From the NCBI GenBank assembly GCA_039000515.1, contig JBCFYV010009882.1, positions 48,249,639 through 48,313,638 of the forward strand: a stretch of 64,000 nt of DNA, written 5' to 3'. The position numbers and the translations under genes were made by a program. The stretch is from Timema cristinae. Taxonomy: Eukaryota; Arthropoda; Insecta; Phasmatodea; Timematidae. This document shows, piece by piece, positions 24,294-36,800 of this stretch; within the stretch, counting starts at the first letter, position 1; each line of letters begins with the position of its first letter. The notes beneath the pieces are model-generated. The model saw only the letters and a list, made by a program, of their open reading frames with translations, made no database searches and was not told where the DNA came from.

Positions 24294-25539
24294 TATAGGG
24301 TCTTGTGGTGGGTCGTTTTAACTTTTATAGGTTTAGTGGGTTCACCACTTCCTAAAAAGCTGTATTCATTTTAAGCCACCATGTATAAGCATGTGTTATC
24401 ACTCTAGATTGCACCATCCCTTGATGCCTGCATGAAGCACATGGTGGTTTTTTTTGGCGAGATCACTCTAGAAGCCCATAGTAGGCAGTCTTGTGAGAAA
24501 GAAATCAGAGTATGGTGAAATGTTAGGTTTGAGTTCCTCCCCAATTTTATAAAGTTTCTCTTCAAACCAACCCAGTAAGACCCTTGCTTTTACTATACAC
24601 AGCACATGGTCCTTTATTATTTCCCTGGCAGTTTCTATTATTGGGTTAGGTGAGTCATCCATAACTAAAATAAAAATGTCCCTGACTCTATAATTATAGT
24701 TTATGAAGTGTTCAATGAGAGACTGCTAAACCAATCTTATATTTATAGATAACATGTTCAATTAATCATATTTATAGTTAATGAAGTCTTCAATGAGAGT
24801 TGGCCCCTCCACATTTCTGCAATGTTTTGCTGGTTTATAAATAATGTTATAGACATAGCCTAAAAAAATTCCACAATAACATGCGCATTGTCATAACAAC
24901 TGCTCTCATATGTATAGAATGAAATCATCCAAGAAGTGACGTTTTATCTGTTACTATTGTGAAAAAGGTTGCCCCCTGTTATAGAATGTCTAGGACTGAA
25001 CTTGAATAAAGGTTTGTACCTCATCACCTAAGCAGGGTATTCCAAGACATCTTTTGTCTGTGAATAGTAAATTTTATGCCGAACAGGTTGCAAGTTTTGC
25101 AATTTATATTTAAGGCCAGAATAAGTATATATGACAAGAACATTTTATTGTGATACTTATAACCTAAACAGTAGGGCATGGCGCTAAAAAAATGTACTTT
25201 ATGAAGACTATATGAGTTAAACACAACCACAAAATGTTAATACAATGTATAGATAGTATATTGTAGGATATATTTGTAACAAAACATGAGAAATTTTGTC
25301 AAAAGAAATAAAATAATAATAATTTACAGAGCGGTTGATGTTATTTGATTGCTTGATTTCTAAATGTTTCCCCTGTAACATAAATTTGTAAGCATACTAA
25401 CCAACAAAACGTGCACAGTAAACTGTAATATTGTTACCAGTAAATAAACATGTCAAAGTCACAAAATTTAGTGTCATACAATCTATCTCTATGCATTTGA
25501 GAAACAAGTTTTAAAGGTTGGTAGTTAATTTAGGTTTTT

Positions 25540-25990
25540 TTTTTGTTCTGGAATCAGCTCAGAAAAAAGTTGCTGCCACAGTTGTGAGAAATTAGCTCTA
25601 ACGAAGCTGTTAGATCTTGGTCGCTATAAGTAAATGCCAAAGCTTCTTTGTTATTTTTAACATAGTTACACCATGTTTGTAATCATGATATTAATCTTAA
25701 CACCATTGGAACTTGCCATCTATGATGTGAGCTAGAACCACTCCCACTACATTGGGAGATGAATCACATGAATATTTTAGAACTTTGTTTTGTATCTTTG
25801 CCCACTAGTAATATATTATCCAATAGCACTTCTATATTGGAATTACCGCAATTAGACGTTAAATAAGTCTCTGGGAAATTCCTGGTATTGGAAATCCCAT
25901 AAGAAATTTTAGTCACATGTTGTCCTGTTAACAAGTTTATATCTATTCTTACGATTCTTCATCCGCCTTAACATGGCCATCATATGTCTG
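25540..25990 (-). pseudogene. Ty3/gypsy RT-RNase H junction relic
   Basis: On the minus strand CDSSPNVVGVVLAHIIDGK (near 25695-25770) matches the start of the gypsy RNase H region (C-D-A-S-P-x-G-x-G-A-V-L-S-H). NNKEALAF follows after stops and corresponds to the conserved E-K-E-A-L-A-I. It is heavily decayed. It lies on the same strand and in the right order 3' of the gag-protease relic, so both may be one element. Confidence 0.65.
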
Positions 25991-27399
25991 TGACAGGTCG
26001 AGATGATAAAATACGGTCCTGCCTGTCAGGCATACAAAAGATTCAGTTGCAGTTAGCAAAGGGTATTTATTAGAGATGGCACCTCAAATCATTAAGGATA
26101 TTCAAGATTTTATGATTCTAAGAATTTCAGATTCGAGACTCAAATCATTACACAATTTTTTTTTAAATTTTTTATGTGAAGTTTAATTTAAATCTTTAAT
26201 ACTGCTTATTGGTGATTCAAAACTCTTTATATTATAGGATGAACTTAACAACCAGACCCAAGACCAATAATTTAACACTTAACTGAATGTATGAATGTTA
26301 TCATAATTGGATTACAATAAATAATGTTCACATTTAGTTATATCTATTTTATATAATCCAACATATTTATATTTACTCTTATGTTAATAGTTTTTTCCTA
26401 GATACGGATTCGAAGATAGATTGGAGGTTTGGGTTCGTAAATTAGTGGATTCGACACATGAAACGATATGGGTTACTTTATTCCATGATTGGGCACTAAT
26501 TATGATAAGGTTATTATATTGGCTGATATTTGCCCCGTGATTGAGCACCAATTATAATGGTATCAGGATTTACGTTGATGACGCATACATGATTTGTTGC
26601 ACACTTAAACGCAGATTTCTGATTTGTATACATGTTAAATAAATAAGACCTTTATATTTGCACACGATTTATATGATTGCACCTAAAGTGATGAAAATTT
26701 GATATCAAGTGATACAGTTTTACTGTGATATTACAATGTTCTGTGTTTTTCTATATATTGTTAGCACTATTATCATCGGCTCTGTGTAGATTTGAGTTAC
26801 CGGCACTGATTATGTTACAATATTACTCTGTGGAATCATATGCACAAGCGGCTTATATATGACCTACCTCTAATATCTTGGACCTCTTGTCAACAGTGTC
26901 AAAACTAACTAATAGAAAAACTCCCGGCAACCTGATGTTGTGAATGCTGGATTCCTATTGGATAGAGGGAGCCAGTGTGTCACATAATCCTTCTAATACG
27001 ACAGAGTTGGTCTTTTAGAGAAAAAAGTTTTAAAGCGTACTAGTTTGAAATTATTTCTAAAAGCGCGTGATACTCCGTGGATGAAGTATTAAAAGGATAT
27101 TTTATATACAGTACGTTTAGGAAAAATACACTTCATTCACGACGTTTTGAATATACTAGTGGGGTCCAAAACAGTATCATTATACACATCTATAGTATCT
27201 ACCTGAGGATAATGCTTTATTTAATGAATTTGGCAAACCCCACATAACCGCAGAGCTCTACCTCACTTCGAAACATACACCAGGGGTTTAATTCAGTGGG
27301 GCATGACTTAAGAGGCTGTTATTTTTTTTAACAAAACCTGGAGGTATTGCATATTCCCCAAACTTGTCATCAGCAAATATTTTGAATTTCCATTTTCTA

Positions 27400-28530
27400 T
27401 CCACTAGCTTACTCTTCAATATATGGTGACTTTATCACAATATAATTCCAAGCTCAGATAACCTGTTACTCCCAAGGAGGTTTGGGTCAATTCCTTCCAT
27501 AACCATTCGAGGTATAATTGTGGAAATGACAATGTATGTGTCCTACCCACTACACCGAACCAGGAATCAAATGAGCTGTTTTGTTCCACAGGTATCAAGT
27601 TGAATATCAGAAATCATTAGTATTAAGAGGTCCATACTTTATCATATGTTGCGGAGATAGTTACAGTCAAAGCTGCGCCTGAATCTGATATTTAATTATA
27701 TCCTATGTCTAATTGCTGTAGAAAGAAAGTTTCCAATCACGTTGAAAAAAGCTGATGGGAAATGGGCTATAAATGATATGTTTGTGGGTAGTAAAGCTTT
27801 TGTTTGATGTCATTGTGTCTTTTCACCTTGCATTACCATTTTATGTGGACTTTTTACTTTACATTCATTACTGATTTCAGCCTGTGGCTTGGGTCAGTTT
27901 TTAATTCAAGCCATATATTTTCCACTACCAGCTGGCAAGGACTGTCATAGCTTCATTCTATGTGGTCTATTTTCTTATAAAACTAGCATACTGCGTTTGC
28001 CCATAAAAATCTAGAGGTTAAATGCTCTTTGACCCCTTGGTTAACTTTGAGCAAATATTCATTGGTTATTGAACTTCTTTTGTGAAATCTGGAGTTTTCT
28101 TGATATTGTCTACTTCCATCAATTCTGATTCTTGTTCTCGGGCCACAATATGTTCTGATTTTGAATGCAACGTGCGTTGGTATAGTGCTATTATTTTTCT
28201 ACTAACAGCTATGATAAGAGCCTTTTCGTACACTAATTGATCACACAGCACCTAATTAGTAAATGGTATAAAATCTCAAAGGTTGGCCATCTATTGCTAA
28301 AGAACAACATAATGCTCAATGGATAAACAATTTATTTTCCTGGAATTGTAAGTTTGTACTCTTTAATTGCGTATGATAACTGGAAAGGAAACTAAATCAC
28401 TATTAATTTGAATTCTGAATCTCCTTGTGCCAGTGAAACTTTTAAGGGATCAAAGGTTTTATGTCAGACTCCACCAATAAGACTTAACATTTTTGTATGT
28501 CATCAACAATATCATTCATTAGTCATGAAG
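27400..28530 (-). pseudogene. Ty3/gypsy gag and protease relic
   Basis: From right to left on the minus strand: IKPLIP-stop-KFHWHKE and CDQLVYEKALIIAVSRK (gag, matching the usual F-x-F-H-K and F-E-K-A-L-x-I-A-x-S wording), a worn zinc-knuckle-like stretch, then SDSGAALTVTISATYDKVW near 27650-27720. The D-S-G-A is the aspartic-protease active site motif. SFDSWFGVVGRTHTLSF follows. Stops and frame breaks are frequent. A SINE family 2 piece interrupts it at 27878-27975. Confidence 0.65.
27878..27975 (-). mobile_element. SINE family 2, 3' fragment
   Basis: Matches the left 100 bp of the copy at 41578-41845 in the same orientation: CAGCCTGTGG, TTCAAGCCATATATTTTCCA, GCTTCAT. The tRNA-like head is absent. 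Confidence 0.7.
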
Positions 28531-28566
28531 ACATGCTCCAGCCTTTTCTCATAGTTCATACATGTG

Positions 28567-28755
28567 CACCTCTGACAAGACGTGCATTAATCACAACTTG
28601 TGAATATGTGGAGTGCCAGGCCTCCAGCATGGTTCAAATTCCACGTTGAACTGTAGGTCCTCCATTTCATCTCACAATTACCCTACCATTACACATTAGT
28701 GTAAGTGCATATAACCCAAACGGGTGGTAAAACGCGGTGATAATAAAAATAATTC
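28567..28755 (+). mobile_element. SINE family 1, 5'-truncated copy
   Basis: Begins inside the family-1 body at CACCTCTGACAAGAC and continues to the end (TAACCCAAACGGGTGGTAA, then a TAATAAAAATAA tail). It lacks the tRNA-like head found at 44936 and 33341. Confidence 0.8.
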
Positions 28756-29189
28756 ATATGTGTGTGTGGAAGAGGGTGATGGTGGATTCTGTGAAAGTGG
28801 ATAAAAATGCTTTCAAGATAAAACCTATGGTCTAATTAATAACCCATTAAGAGGCCAAACTTATGTTTTCTCACACACCTAGTAATTTAAGAGAATCACA
28901 TTAATATACGCACATGATGCAAATTTTAAACCGAGGCAAGTGGTTCTTCATTTTCTGCCAGAGCTATGCAAGTTGGCTCACTCCAGGTTGACCAACAAAA
29001 CATATACAAATATATATATCCTTTCTAGTGAATATATTACAGTTATAATTAAAGTCAGGATTTGTGTGCACAATTAAATAGTAAAATATGCATTCAAATA
29101 TGCATGACAAAATTAAAAAATATGCACAATAATATGAAATATTTTTTTTATCATAAATCAAATAAACTATTTGTTTTGTGGGAAATATT

Positions 29190-29600
29190 ACCTTACTCAT
29201 GGCTGTTACAGTATATAAGGAAAGTCATAATGAGATTTTATTCTGTGAAACTCTTACACCTGTCACTGAAGAATGTTTTTTACTATGAAAATGTCCTTTC
29301 CACATCACATAATGTCACAGGTAAAATGTGAAAAACATCACAATTCTTATTAGGTTAATTTCTCTTGTAGCTATTTAAGTTGTTTTTTCTAGAAAACTTT
29401 TTGCTAATTTTACAGATGGTTTTGTAACAAGGATTTTTATTTAATACGTGCCTAAGCTAATCGAATGATATTTTTAGCAACATCGTGAGTTTCTGAAGAC
29501 AATGCAACTGAAATTTGATCTATCAGAGAAAGACAGTACTGCAAAGAATTACTTCGTGCCTCGAACAGTGTTACAATATCAGGTAATTTAGAGAAGTGGT
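29190..29600 (-). pseudogene. hAT transposase C-terminal fragment (third hAT lineage)
   Basis: Reads on the minus strand SKLPDIVTLFEARSNSLQY, SSETHDVAKNII and, after breaks, HILPVTLCDVERTFS followed by KTFFSDRCKSFTE. This corresponds to the region ahead of, and the core of, the hAT dimerisation domain (usual wording VASxxxERxFSxYKxxLSDRR). AATATGCA copies nearby (29085-29130, 29808-29870) could be subterminal repeats of the same element. It differs from the other two hAT transposases here. Confidence 0.7.
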
Positions 29601-30267
29601 TATGGATCTAATGGATATTTTTCTCGATGACATCTTCAGAAAAACATATACACAAGTTTTGCTTTAGTTTATTTTATACCCAATTGATTGCAGAGATTTT
29701 ATTAATTTATTAATAAATAGCTGATGACAGAACAGGGCCAAGTAATAATTTCATACGACAGTTATGACTAAAATATCCACTTTTCTTTAACAATATGAGA
29801 AAAATATGCATTTTTACCTTAAAAATTTAATATATGTAGATATTAAAAATAATTTCCCCCCAGAATATGCATTATATAAACTATTAAATACCAACCAAAT
29901 AGTCTATTAAGGTGTGGCTAACAAAGTATATAATTTCTGCATACCTTTAGATATGTAAAATCCAAATTCAGGCTCTAGTTATAATAGTTAGCTGATAAAA
30001 GATTTGTTGAAAATCAAGTATTTAGTTTAAAAGAACGTTGTATTAGTCAAATGGTACATAGAATAATACTATTTACATGAAAAAAGTACACATTGTCATA
30101 AAAATGCTTTGGCTTATAAGAATTTAAAGTATATCATTAAAGCAGATTAAGAAAATAGGTGACTTGGAGATTAAATCTTGTAGTTATAAAGGTTTTACAA
30201 AACTATTAGTAGATAATGTATTTTTTTTTTTAATGTGTTCCAGATAAAGAGCCATCATTAAATTTAC

Positions 30268-30470
30268 CTGAAGTTGTTGATATTCCTGTTGTAAAGCTTT
30301 TACTTTACTCTCCTTGTCTAAAATAATTTGTGTCTGGAAATTATGTTGAGGGGATGTTTTATATTGGGCTCCAAGGTTTGACGTACTACCTTCACTGGCT
30401 CTGCGTACAGGACTGTACCGTTCTTGGGGCAAGTGAAGACTATTAACTTCCTTGAAGCTTTCTCGAATTC
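30268..30470 (-). CDS. Sik3: Sik3 exon D (SPVRRASEG 14-3-3 site and helix)
   Basis: The exon is 203 nt, entered in phase 1 after ttgtgtag and left in phase 0 at CTTCAG|gtaaat. It encodes fragment residues 160-226. LHLPQERYSPVRRASEG is the hallmark: Ser184 lies in R-R-A-S, matching the distal PKA/14-3-3 site of SIK3 (RRFSDG in vertebrates, family knowledge). The C-terminal half (KVKALQQEYQQLQ) matches the short Gln-rich helix that follows in SIK3. Open frame upstream of the acceptor (a membrane-like stretch and a CSCVCVG run) is intronic and should not be called protein. Confidence 0.92.
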
Positions 30471-31310
30471 CTACACAAACACATGAGCATGTATAGCATG
30501 AATTAGAGTACGAGTTTAAAACATGAATTAATTGTGCATGGTCTCGAAAAAAAAGGTCAAAATAAAGGCAGAACAACCACACCCATAACATTATATGTAC
30601 CAGGTAAGCACAGTTGTGATAAAAGTGACAAGCTGTGTATTGAAATAAATGGGTTTATATTATTTTATTCTGTTCCCTCTGTGTCAATATCAGTTCCCAG
30701 TGATGTGATGCACAAGTTAACTTAAGAGAACAAAATGATTGATGAACAATTTTACTAATGTATTTTAAATATAAAAATAGTAGGTACATATAAAATACAA
30801 TTAAGTATGCACGCTAAGGAGTAAGTAGATTGAAATTCATGACTTAATTTTCTTCCATTTTTATCACAAAAAAGCAAACATTATTAAAGATAATTAAAAC
30901 TGCAAAATTGAAGGCCATTAGGGCTAAAAGGGCTCATAATGGAATCAGCCAGCTTAAATCTATAGCTATTATAAATAATTATAATTAGATTAAAATGTAA
31001 ATTTTGAATTGTGTTTACATATGATTCATTTTTACATCTCTTACACAAACTTAAAATAAAATTTTACAAAATCAGAGGTAGATTCAAATAAAAATCATCA
31101 GACATAAGAGTGGTGCAGAAAATGTAAAGTTATGTAACTTACCCACATCAATATAATGTGTCAGAATATTAATCTGGGAGTGTTTTATACATTTAAAATG
31201 TTATTAAAATCAAATAAACACACTGTTACTGCAATACTACTAACAAAATAAACACTTAGAACAATGCAATTGAGTATCAGAGTGTGCATGTGCATACAAA
31301 AACACACACA

Positions 31311-32557
31311 CAGTCAAACTTGGTTATAACTACAGTTATTATGAGATCATGGCTGTAATGAGCAAAAATATATAATTATTTTATTTTATGAAGATTCCCA
31401 TTCAATTGCTCACTTTTGTAACGAGTATTATAAATGGATATACCATACATTTTTGGTAACTATGGCAACTTTTAAACATTCTTAATTTCTCAGGTAATTG
31501 GAAATACCCGGTTCTTGGAATAAACCAAAATGAAAGGGCTATATTAGCTTTTATGGCCACCTAAATCAGATTACTGGCAGCTCATAAAAATACCTGTACT
31601 GTTGCAGGTTGTCAAAGAAGCTAAGTCACCCCTTTATTTTTGTTTATTCCAAGAATTCCTTGGAGAATGTCCACCCTCAATTACCTGCCTCTCCAGCAAT
31701 GGCATTATTTTCCTACACACCACCAATGTAGTAAAATCAGTTAGAAATGAAGCCTTCTGTAGGAAACATGTCTACTAAAAAAATAAAGTGTATATTTAGA
31801 ATCACCAAAAATAAATTATGTTTAATATCAAGTGAATTGTAGTTTATAGTGTACTATATTACAAATAATATGAAGGTACTTAATTACAGTAAATTATTTT
31901 TCTCCTATAATATTTCCTTTGTTTTATGAATTGTTGGGAGCCAGAAGCTGATCAAAATATCTAACAGAATAGTGTCAAAATTACTAATGCACAAATACAG
32001 AAACAAATAGTTGCAACTAGGAATTATTTAAAGTCATAGGACGGCAGCCTAGCTTATGAAAACATTCCTAGCTTGAGCTTCTGTAATGTGAGTATGCAAA
32101 TTTCAGATAGTGATGAACAGCTAGCTGGTTCATGATCTGCAGATCATCTAAAAGTAAACTGACTGAATAGCAGTTCAGTTGTGTCTCGTACATCATCAAA
32201 GGATGTAGGTCTAAATATGACCTCTAAGTGGTCTATGCATATTGAGTATTAAGGGTAGTTTACCCATAGTCATGTATATATGTATACATCAGATAGTTTT
32301 TGTAATTAATTTTATTTAGCATTCATTGTTTTTAAATTAGTCGGCTATAGATAAGTACATCTCAGGCATGTTTATTAAATGTGTGTGTGTTCCCCATCAT
32401 CTATGAATAGGCGACCAGTTATAACAGAATATATCTTTTTAACAAGTTATTGGGAATTAAAAAAAAAAGTTGTAGATTTAATTCATAACTGATATGGTGA
32501 GAAATGGTTATAATGAGAAAAACTGTTGGTCCCCTGGTGATTGCTATAACCAAGTTT

Positions 32558-32560
<3 letters not shown>
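31311..32560. mobile_element. Tigger/pogo-like non-autonomous element
   Basis: Ends CAGTCAAACTTGGTTATAAC and, from the right, AGTCAAACTTGGTTATAGC are inverted copies. The sequence resembles pogo/Tigger ends (CAGTCxAACCTxGxTATAAC). The right end runs straight into a (TA)n tract (32561-32597), fitting a TA target site, though the left side shows CA repeats instead. The 1.25-kb interior has no transposase frame. Confidence 0.65.

Positions 32561-32597
<37 letters not shown>
32561..32597. repeat. (TA)n microsatellite
   Basis: About 18 TA units abutting the right end of the Tigger-like element. Confidence 0.9.
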
Positions 32598-32600
<3 letters not shown>

Positions 32601-32851
32601 TTAAAAGGCTATCTTAGTATTACACTAACTTTGTAGAGCAATTAAGAGAGGCTAATATTATCAACTTTGACCTAGGTCTATGTAGTATGTGGAAACTTGG
32701 TTCGGTGGGGAAAGGCATTAAAGCGCAGACCTGGAGGCAGGTTTAAGTCATAATGTTAGTATTATATACTTAGGGCATAATCACAAGTTAAAAAGGGCCA
32801 AAATAAGCACCAGATAAGGAAGCTTAAGGCCAGGATATAAAGGACTTCAGA

Positions 32852-32913
32852 GGCCATCCTCTTATAAGTACACAGAGAATATGCCATCCTCTTATAAGTA
32901 CACAGAGAATATA
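32852..32913. repeat. 31-bp tandem duplication
   Basis: GCCATCCTCTTATAAGTACA plus CAGAGAATAT is repeated twice, head to tail, nearly without change. Confidence 0.85.
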
Positions 32914-33043
32914 TTCAAACACATGAACGAGGTTATATTGAAACTATAAATTAGGTAAAACAACTTTGATTATATAATTTTGGCCTTTTTCATATACTGC
33001 AATGCCTAAAAAGGGCACCCCTGATAACACGTTCTACTGTAAA

Positions 33044-33046
<3 letters not shown>

Positions 33047-33076
<30 letters not shown>

Positions 33077-33341
33077 GCACCGCATCATACTACCGTTCGG
33101 GTTATGCACACTTACGCTAATGTGTAATGGAAGGGTGATTGTAAGATGAAATGAAGGACCTACAGTTTAACGTGGAATCCGAACCACGGTGGAGGCCTGG
33201 CATTCCCCACATTCACAAGATGTCTTGTCAGAGGTGAAGGAAGGGTTTGGTAATCAGATAAATCTGTGCCGGGACCGAGGATTGAACCCTGGCCACCAGC
33301 ACAGAAGTCTGACACCTTACCCCTAGACCACCAGGTCACCC
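33047..33341 (-). mobile_element. SINE family 1, full copy with target duplication
   Basis: Inverted relative to the copy at 44936. Head on the minus strand: GGTGACCTGGTGGTCTAGGG (box A) and CAGGGTTCAATCCTC (box B). Tail: (AAT)n at 33047-33076. Flanks ACTGTAAATCA (33036-33046) and ACTGTCAATCA (33342-33352) form an 11-bp duplication with one mismatch. Confidence 0.9.
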
Positions 33342-33539
33342 ACTGTCAATCAAATAGATATTGTTCCCAGATATTTGTCGGCACCAACACACAGGCAAAG
33401 GTGTTATTCTTGTTTTGTCTAGTTTGTCAATGAAGAGGTCAGGGTGCAAATCTTGGGCTGGTGTGTCGATATAATTTCCCTCAATGGTTTCCCAGATGTG
33501 GCCTAATTTACTTTAAATTCTGCATTCTTTATTCCTACA

Positions 33540-35150
33540 GCTTTAGTGTAAATTTGTAGATGAAGAGTGATAAAGACTGGAGAAGAAGAAAAGGAACTAT
33601 GGATGAAAGGTTATGAGAAGGTGCTCAACTCGGGAAAGATAAGGGATGAGAATGAAACAAGAGGAACATGAAGAAATAGCATAAGAGTAGGAAATGAGTC
33701 CCACATGGAAAGAGGTGAAAGATGAATTAAATAGGATGAAACAAAGAAAAACTCTGGATGGGGACGAAATAACTGTGGAAATAATAATAGTTGCAGGAGA
33801 AACCGGAATACAATGGTTATACAGGGTGCCAATAGTAATATGGAAGGAGAATCAGGTACCAAAACATTGGAAGAAGGGACTTATAGTATCGATTTTTAAG
33901 AAAGAAGACATGAAGAAGTGTACGAATTATAGTAGGAAAACGCTGATGTGCCACTCTACAAAAATATACAAGAAGATACTAGAAAATAGAATAAGAAAGA
34001 AAATGAAAAGAAGGTGGATAGAACAACATGCATGAATTTAGGGAACACAGGCTACAGTAGACTTTATCTTCACTATACAATAGTTGATGAAAAAAAATAC
34101 AAATTTGGAAAGACTTGGAAATGGTATTTATGGATGTGGAGGAGACATGATAGTGTGGATATAAATTAAGTTTGAAAAGTGATGGAAGAGGTTGAGGTTA
34201 AACAAGGTATTGTAATGAGAGAGAAGAGCATGTATGAGGAAAGAATGAGTTGTGTTAAGAGAAGGGGCAGACAGAGTGGTTCCAAATCTAAAATTGAGTG
34301 AAGTAGGCGAGTACTCTCTCACTATTACTATTTATAATGGCAATGGAATTGTTAATGGTCATGAATAATGTAGCAAGCAACTATGGGATGAAATATTATA
34401 GGCCATGATGTTTGTTGATGTCTTGATGGTATGGGGGGAGAATGAAAAAGAAGTAAAGGAAAAGTTACAGGAATGTAGTGAGGAAATGAAAGAGTGTGGA
34501 ATGAAATTTGACATAGCGAGGTGTAAAGTTATGGTAGTGATAAGGAAGAGGATAAGGACTAGTAAAGCTATAATGTTGGATGGATTAGAGCTAAGAAAAG
34601 TATATAATTTAAAATATTTTGGAAGCGTGATTGAGGCAAAGGGTTGAATAGAAAGGATCTAATATGAAGCAGTTGTTTTTTAAATGTGTAAGAGACCTGC
34701 TATGGTTAAGAGAAGTGCCCTTTAAATGTAAGAAAGTGCTGTATAGGGTGTAAGTTGTACTCTGTCGCATATGCAGCAGAAACATGAACATTGAACGCAA
34801 GAGAGATTAGGAAAGTGAAGGCCGTGGAAATTAAGTTTATGAGGAGCATGTTAGCTGCCACGAGGAGACACAAATATGGAATGAAATTATTCGATAAATA
34901 GTGGGAGTAAAATGAGTACATGATATAGTAAAGAAAGCAAAACTAAGATAGTATGGGTATGTAATGAGGATGGAAAAGATGAGGATTTCAAAGAAAAAAA
35001 TTGAGATAAATTATGTAGAAAAAGACGGCAAGGGTGGCTTAGATAGAGATGGGAGGAGCAGATAAAGTGTGCAGGCGAGAGGAGAAAATGGAAGCAATTA
35101 AAGGAGGAAGAATGGTGGAAGGATTTAGGCATTTTACTAAAATAATTTAG
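33540..35150 (+). pseudogene. non-LTR retrotransposon reverse transcriptase, inactive
   Basis: In order on the plus strand: RT fingers (33694-34035: KEVKDELNRMKQRKTLDGDE, then VPKHWKKGLIVSIFKKED, the S-P-I-F-K-K-G-D motif), a degraded block with palm motif A (FMDVEE near 34122-34140), the palm C motif reading MMFVDVLMVWG (34405-34437), then thumb and C terminus (GLELRKVYNLKYFGS; TLNAREIRKVKAVEIKFMRS; RRHKYGMKLF; EEKMEAIKGGRMVEG). The usual F-A-D-D is F-V-D-V, so the second catalytic Asp (codon 34420-34422) is Val. Stops and frameshifts also break it. It shares its 3' end with the fragment at 11005. Confidence 0.85.
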
Positions 35151-35189
35151 CCATAGGCTTGAAAGTCTACGATTTTACATTTACAAACA

Positions 35190-36800
35190 CACACACACAC
35201 ACACAAACTTACTCTATGGCATTAGAACTCGAAAGTTCCCACCGGATTTGCCAGTCAATACCCTGAACATGATTCTAGATTCTTTCATGTGTGCTGAATA
35301 TCCTACATAATGTACTCTATGAGATTTAATTATACTAACAATATCTTGTGATGGGTACAGGGTATGTGACTCATCATTCACTCCCCAATGTCCTCATCAA
35401 TTTTTGGACCAAATATATTACTAAAAACCTTGTTTTCGAACACAATAAGTTTATTTTTGTCATGAATGGTAAGAGACAACATTTCACAACCATAAAGAAC
35501 CATTGGCAAAATATTGTTTTTTATACTAGAGATTTTTATATTCTTTGAAAACAGGTGAAATGTCAATAATTTACTGACCAAAAAATAGCATGCATTTTCC
35601 GACTGTAATCTTTTGCTAAATTTCACTCTAATATCATTATAGCTAATTAAAATTGTTCTTAAATATTTAAACTCATTAACCATGTCAAATTAAATATAAT
35701 TTAGAGTAGTCTCCAAATTATCGTCCTTAATCTCTGGTCTCTGTGTGATTATATACTCAACATTTTCAGTGTTCATTTCTAAGCCATTTTTCACACTAGC
35801 CTCTTATAAAATTTCTGCTCTTCTTGCAATAGCTTCCTTATTATTACCCAACAAAGCAAAATCATCTGTGTATCCCTAAAGCTGTAATTTTTAATGTCTA
35901 GCCTTCCATACTTTCTGCACTACCCTAATAACATACTCTATAAAGTTATATTAAATAGCAATGGGGAAAGTGCATATCCCTGTTTTAATCATTTATGTAT
36001 TTCAATAGTTTCTGATAAGTGATTTTCAATCGGTACCCTGCCATGCATATCAGTAAAACATAACCCAACTAGCTTTACAAGTTTTAGGGCATCCCAAACA
36101 AACTAAAATTTCATATCACTTGCTTCTTTTAACTAAATAATAGGCCTTTTTAAAATCTATGTATAGTTGATGTAACTTTAAATAGTATCATCACTTTTTA
36201 CAATATTTTCTGAATGGTAAAAATATGATCTGTTGATATATTTTGTCAAAATCCACAGTGATGACCCCTAAGTATTTCCTCTGAATATGATGTAAATCTC
36301 AATAAAATCATATCAGATAAGATTTTGTAGCATGTTGGTATTAGTAAGACAACTTTATAGTTATTACACTCTTTGTTTTATACCCCTTTTGGAAACTTGC
36401 TTTTATTGTACTTTCATTCCAATCATGTGGTGGCATATTTTGGTTTCATATGAAGCATAGAACTTTATGAATTTCTGTTACCAACATTTCACCACCTCCC
36501 TTTGTTAACTCTGCTGGAAATGAATCTATACTTGGAGCTCTATGATTATGTAACCTCCCTAACACTTGGCTCTAGGACTAGTGGTTTAACAGCATGAATT
36601 TCGATAACCTTACCCAATTCGGATCCTTCATGAACATTAAAAATATACCTGAAGAGGTTGTTCCCTGTAATCAAAACATCACTCCTATCTGCCATCAGAT
36701 TACCTTTCTCATATTTCATTTATATGGCCCCCAGCTTTTCCTATATAATATGTTAATTTCATTTGACCATCAGAATTTTATTGCACAATTTTAACAAGTG
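35190..36800 (-). pseudogene. second non-LTR retrotransposon, RT part
   Basis: Minus-strand frames give, from right to left: GNLMADRSDVL, VIEIHAVKPLVLEPS, DSFPAELTKGGGEMLVTEIH (RT start), GYTDDFALLGNNKEA (palm C; Y-T-D-D near 35850-35870 keeps both Asp), and NEFKYLRTILISYNDIR ... LPMVLYGCEMLSL ... FENKVFSNIFGPK (35683-35378, thumb). This wording is typical of a LINE group common in insects. Many stops and frameshifts make it dead. The natural upstream piece of the same protein lies at 40330-40640. Confidence 0.85.

Larger units (their letters stand above)
18234..30267 (-). other. Sik3 intron E/D, 12.0 kb
   Basis: Contains a 463-bp MITE, a full-length decayed hAT, Ty3/gypsy relics, partial SINE copies and a hAT fragment, listed separately. 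In 19150-21750 and 24300-25530 I see no family I can name; short frames at 21403-21624 and 24468-24662 (minus) look protein-like but match nothing I recognise. Confidence 0.6.

Noticed and set aside
24468..24662. 64-codon minus frame that looks protein-like
   Set aside because: I could not tie it to a transposase or host family, and it is short and isolated.
30471..30591. Membrane-like N terminus (MLWVWLFCLYF) and a Cys-rich stretch in frame with Sik3 exon D
   Set aside because: They lie upstream of a good 3' splice site and belong to the intron.
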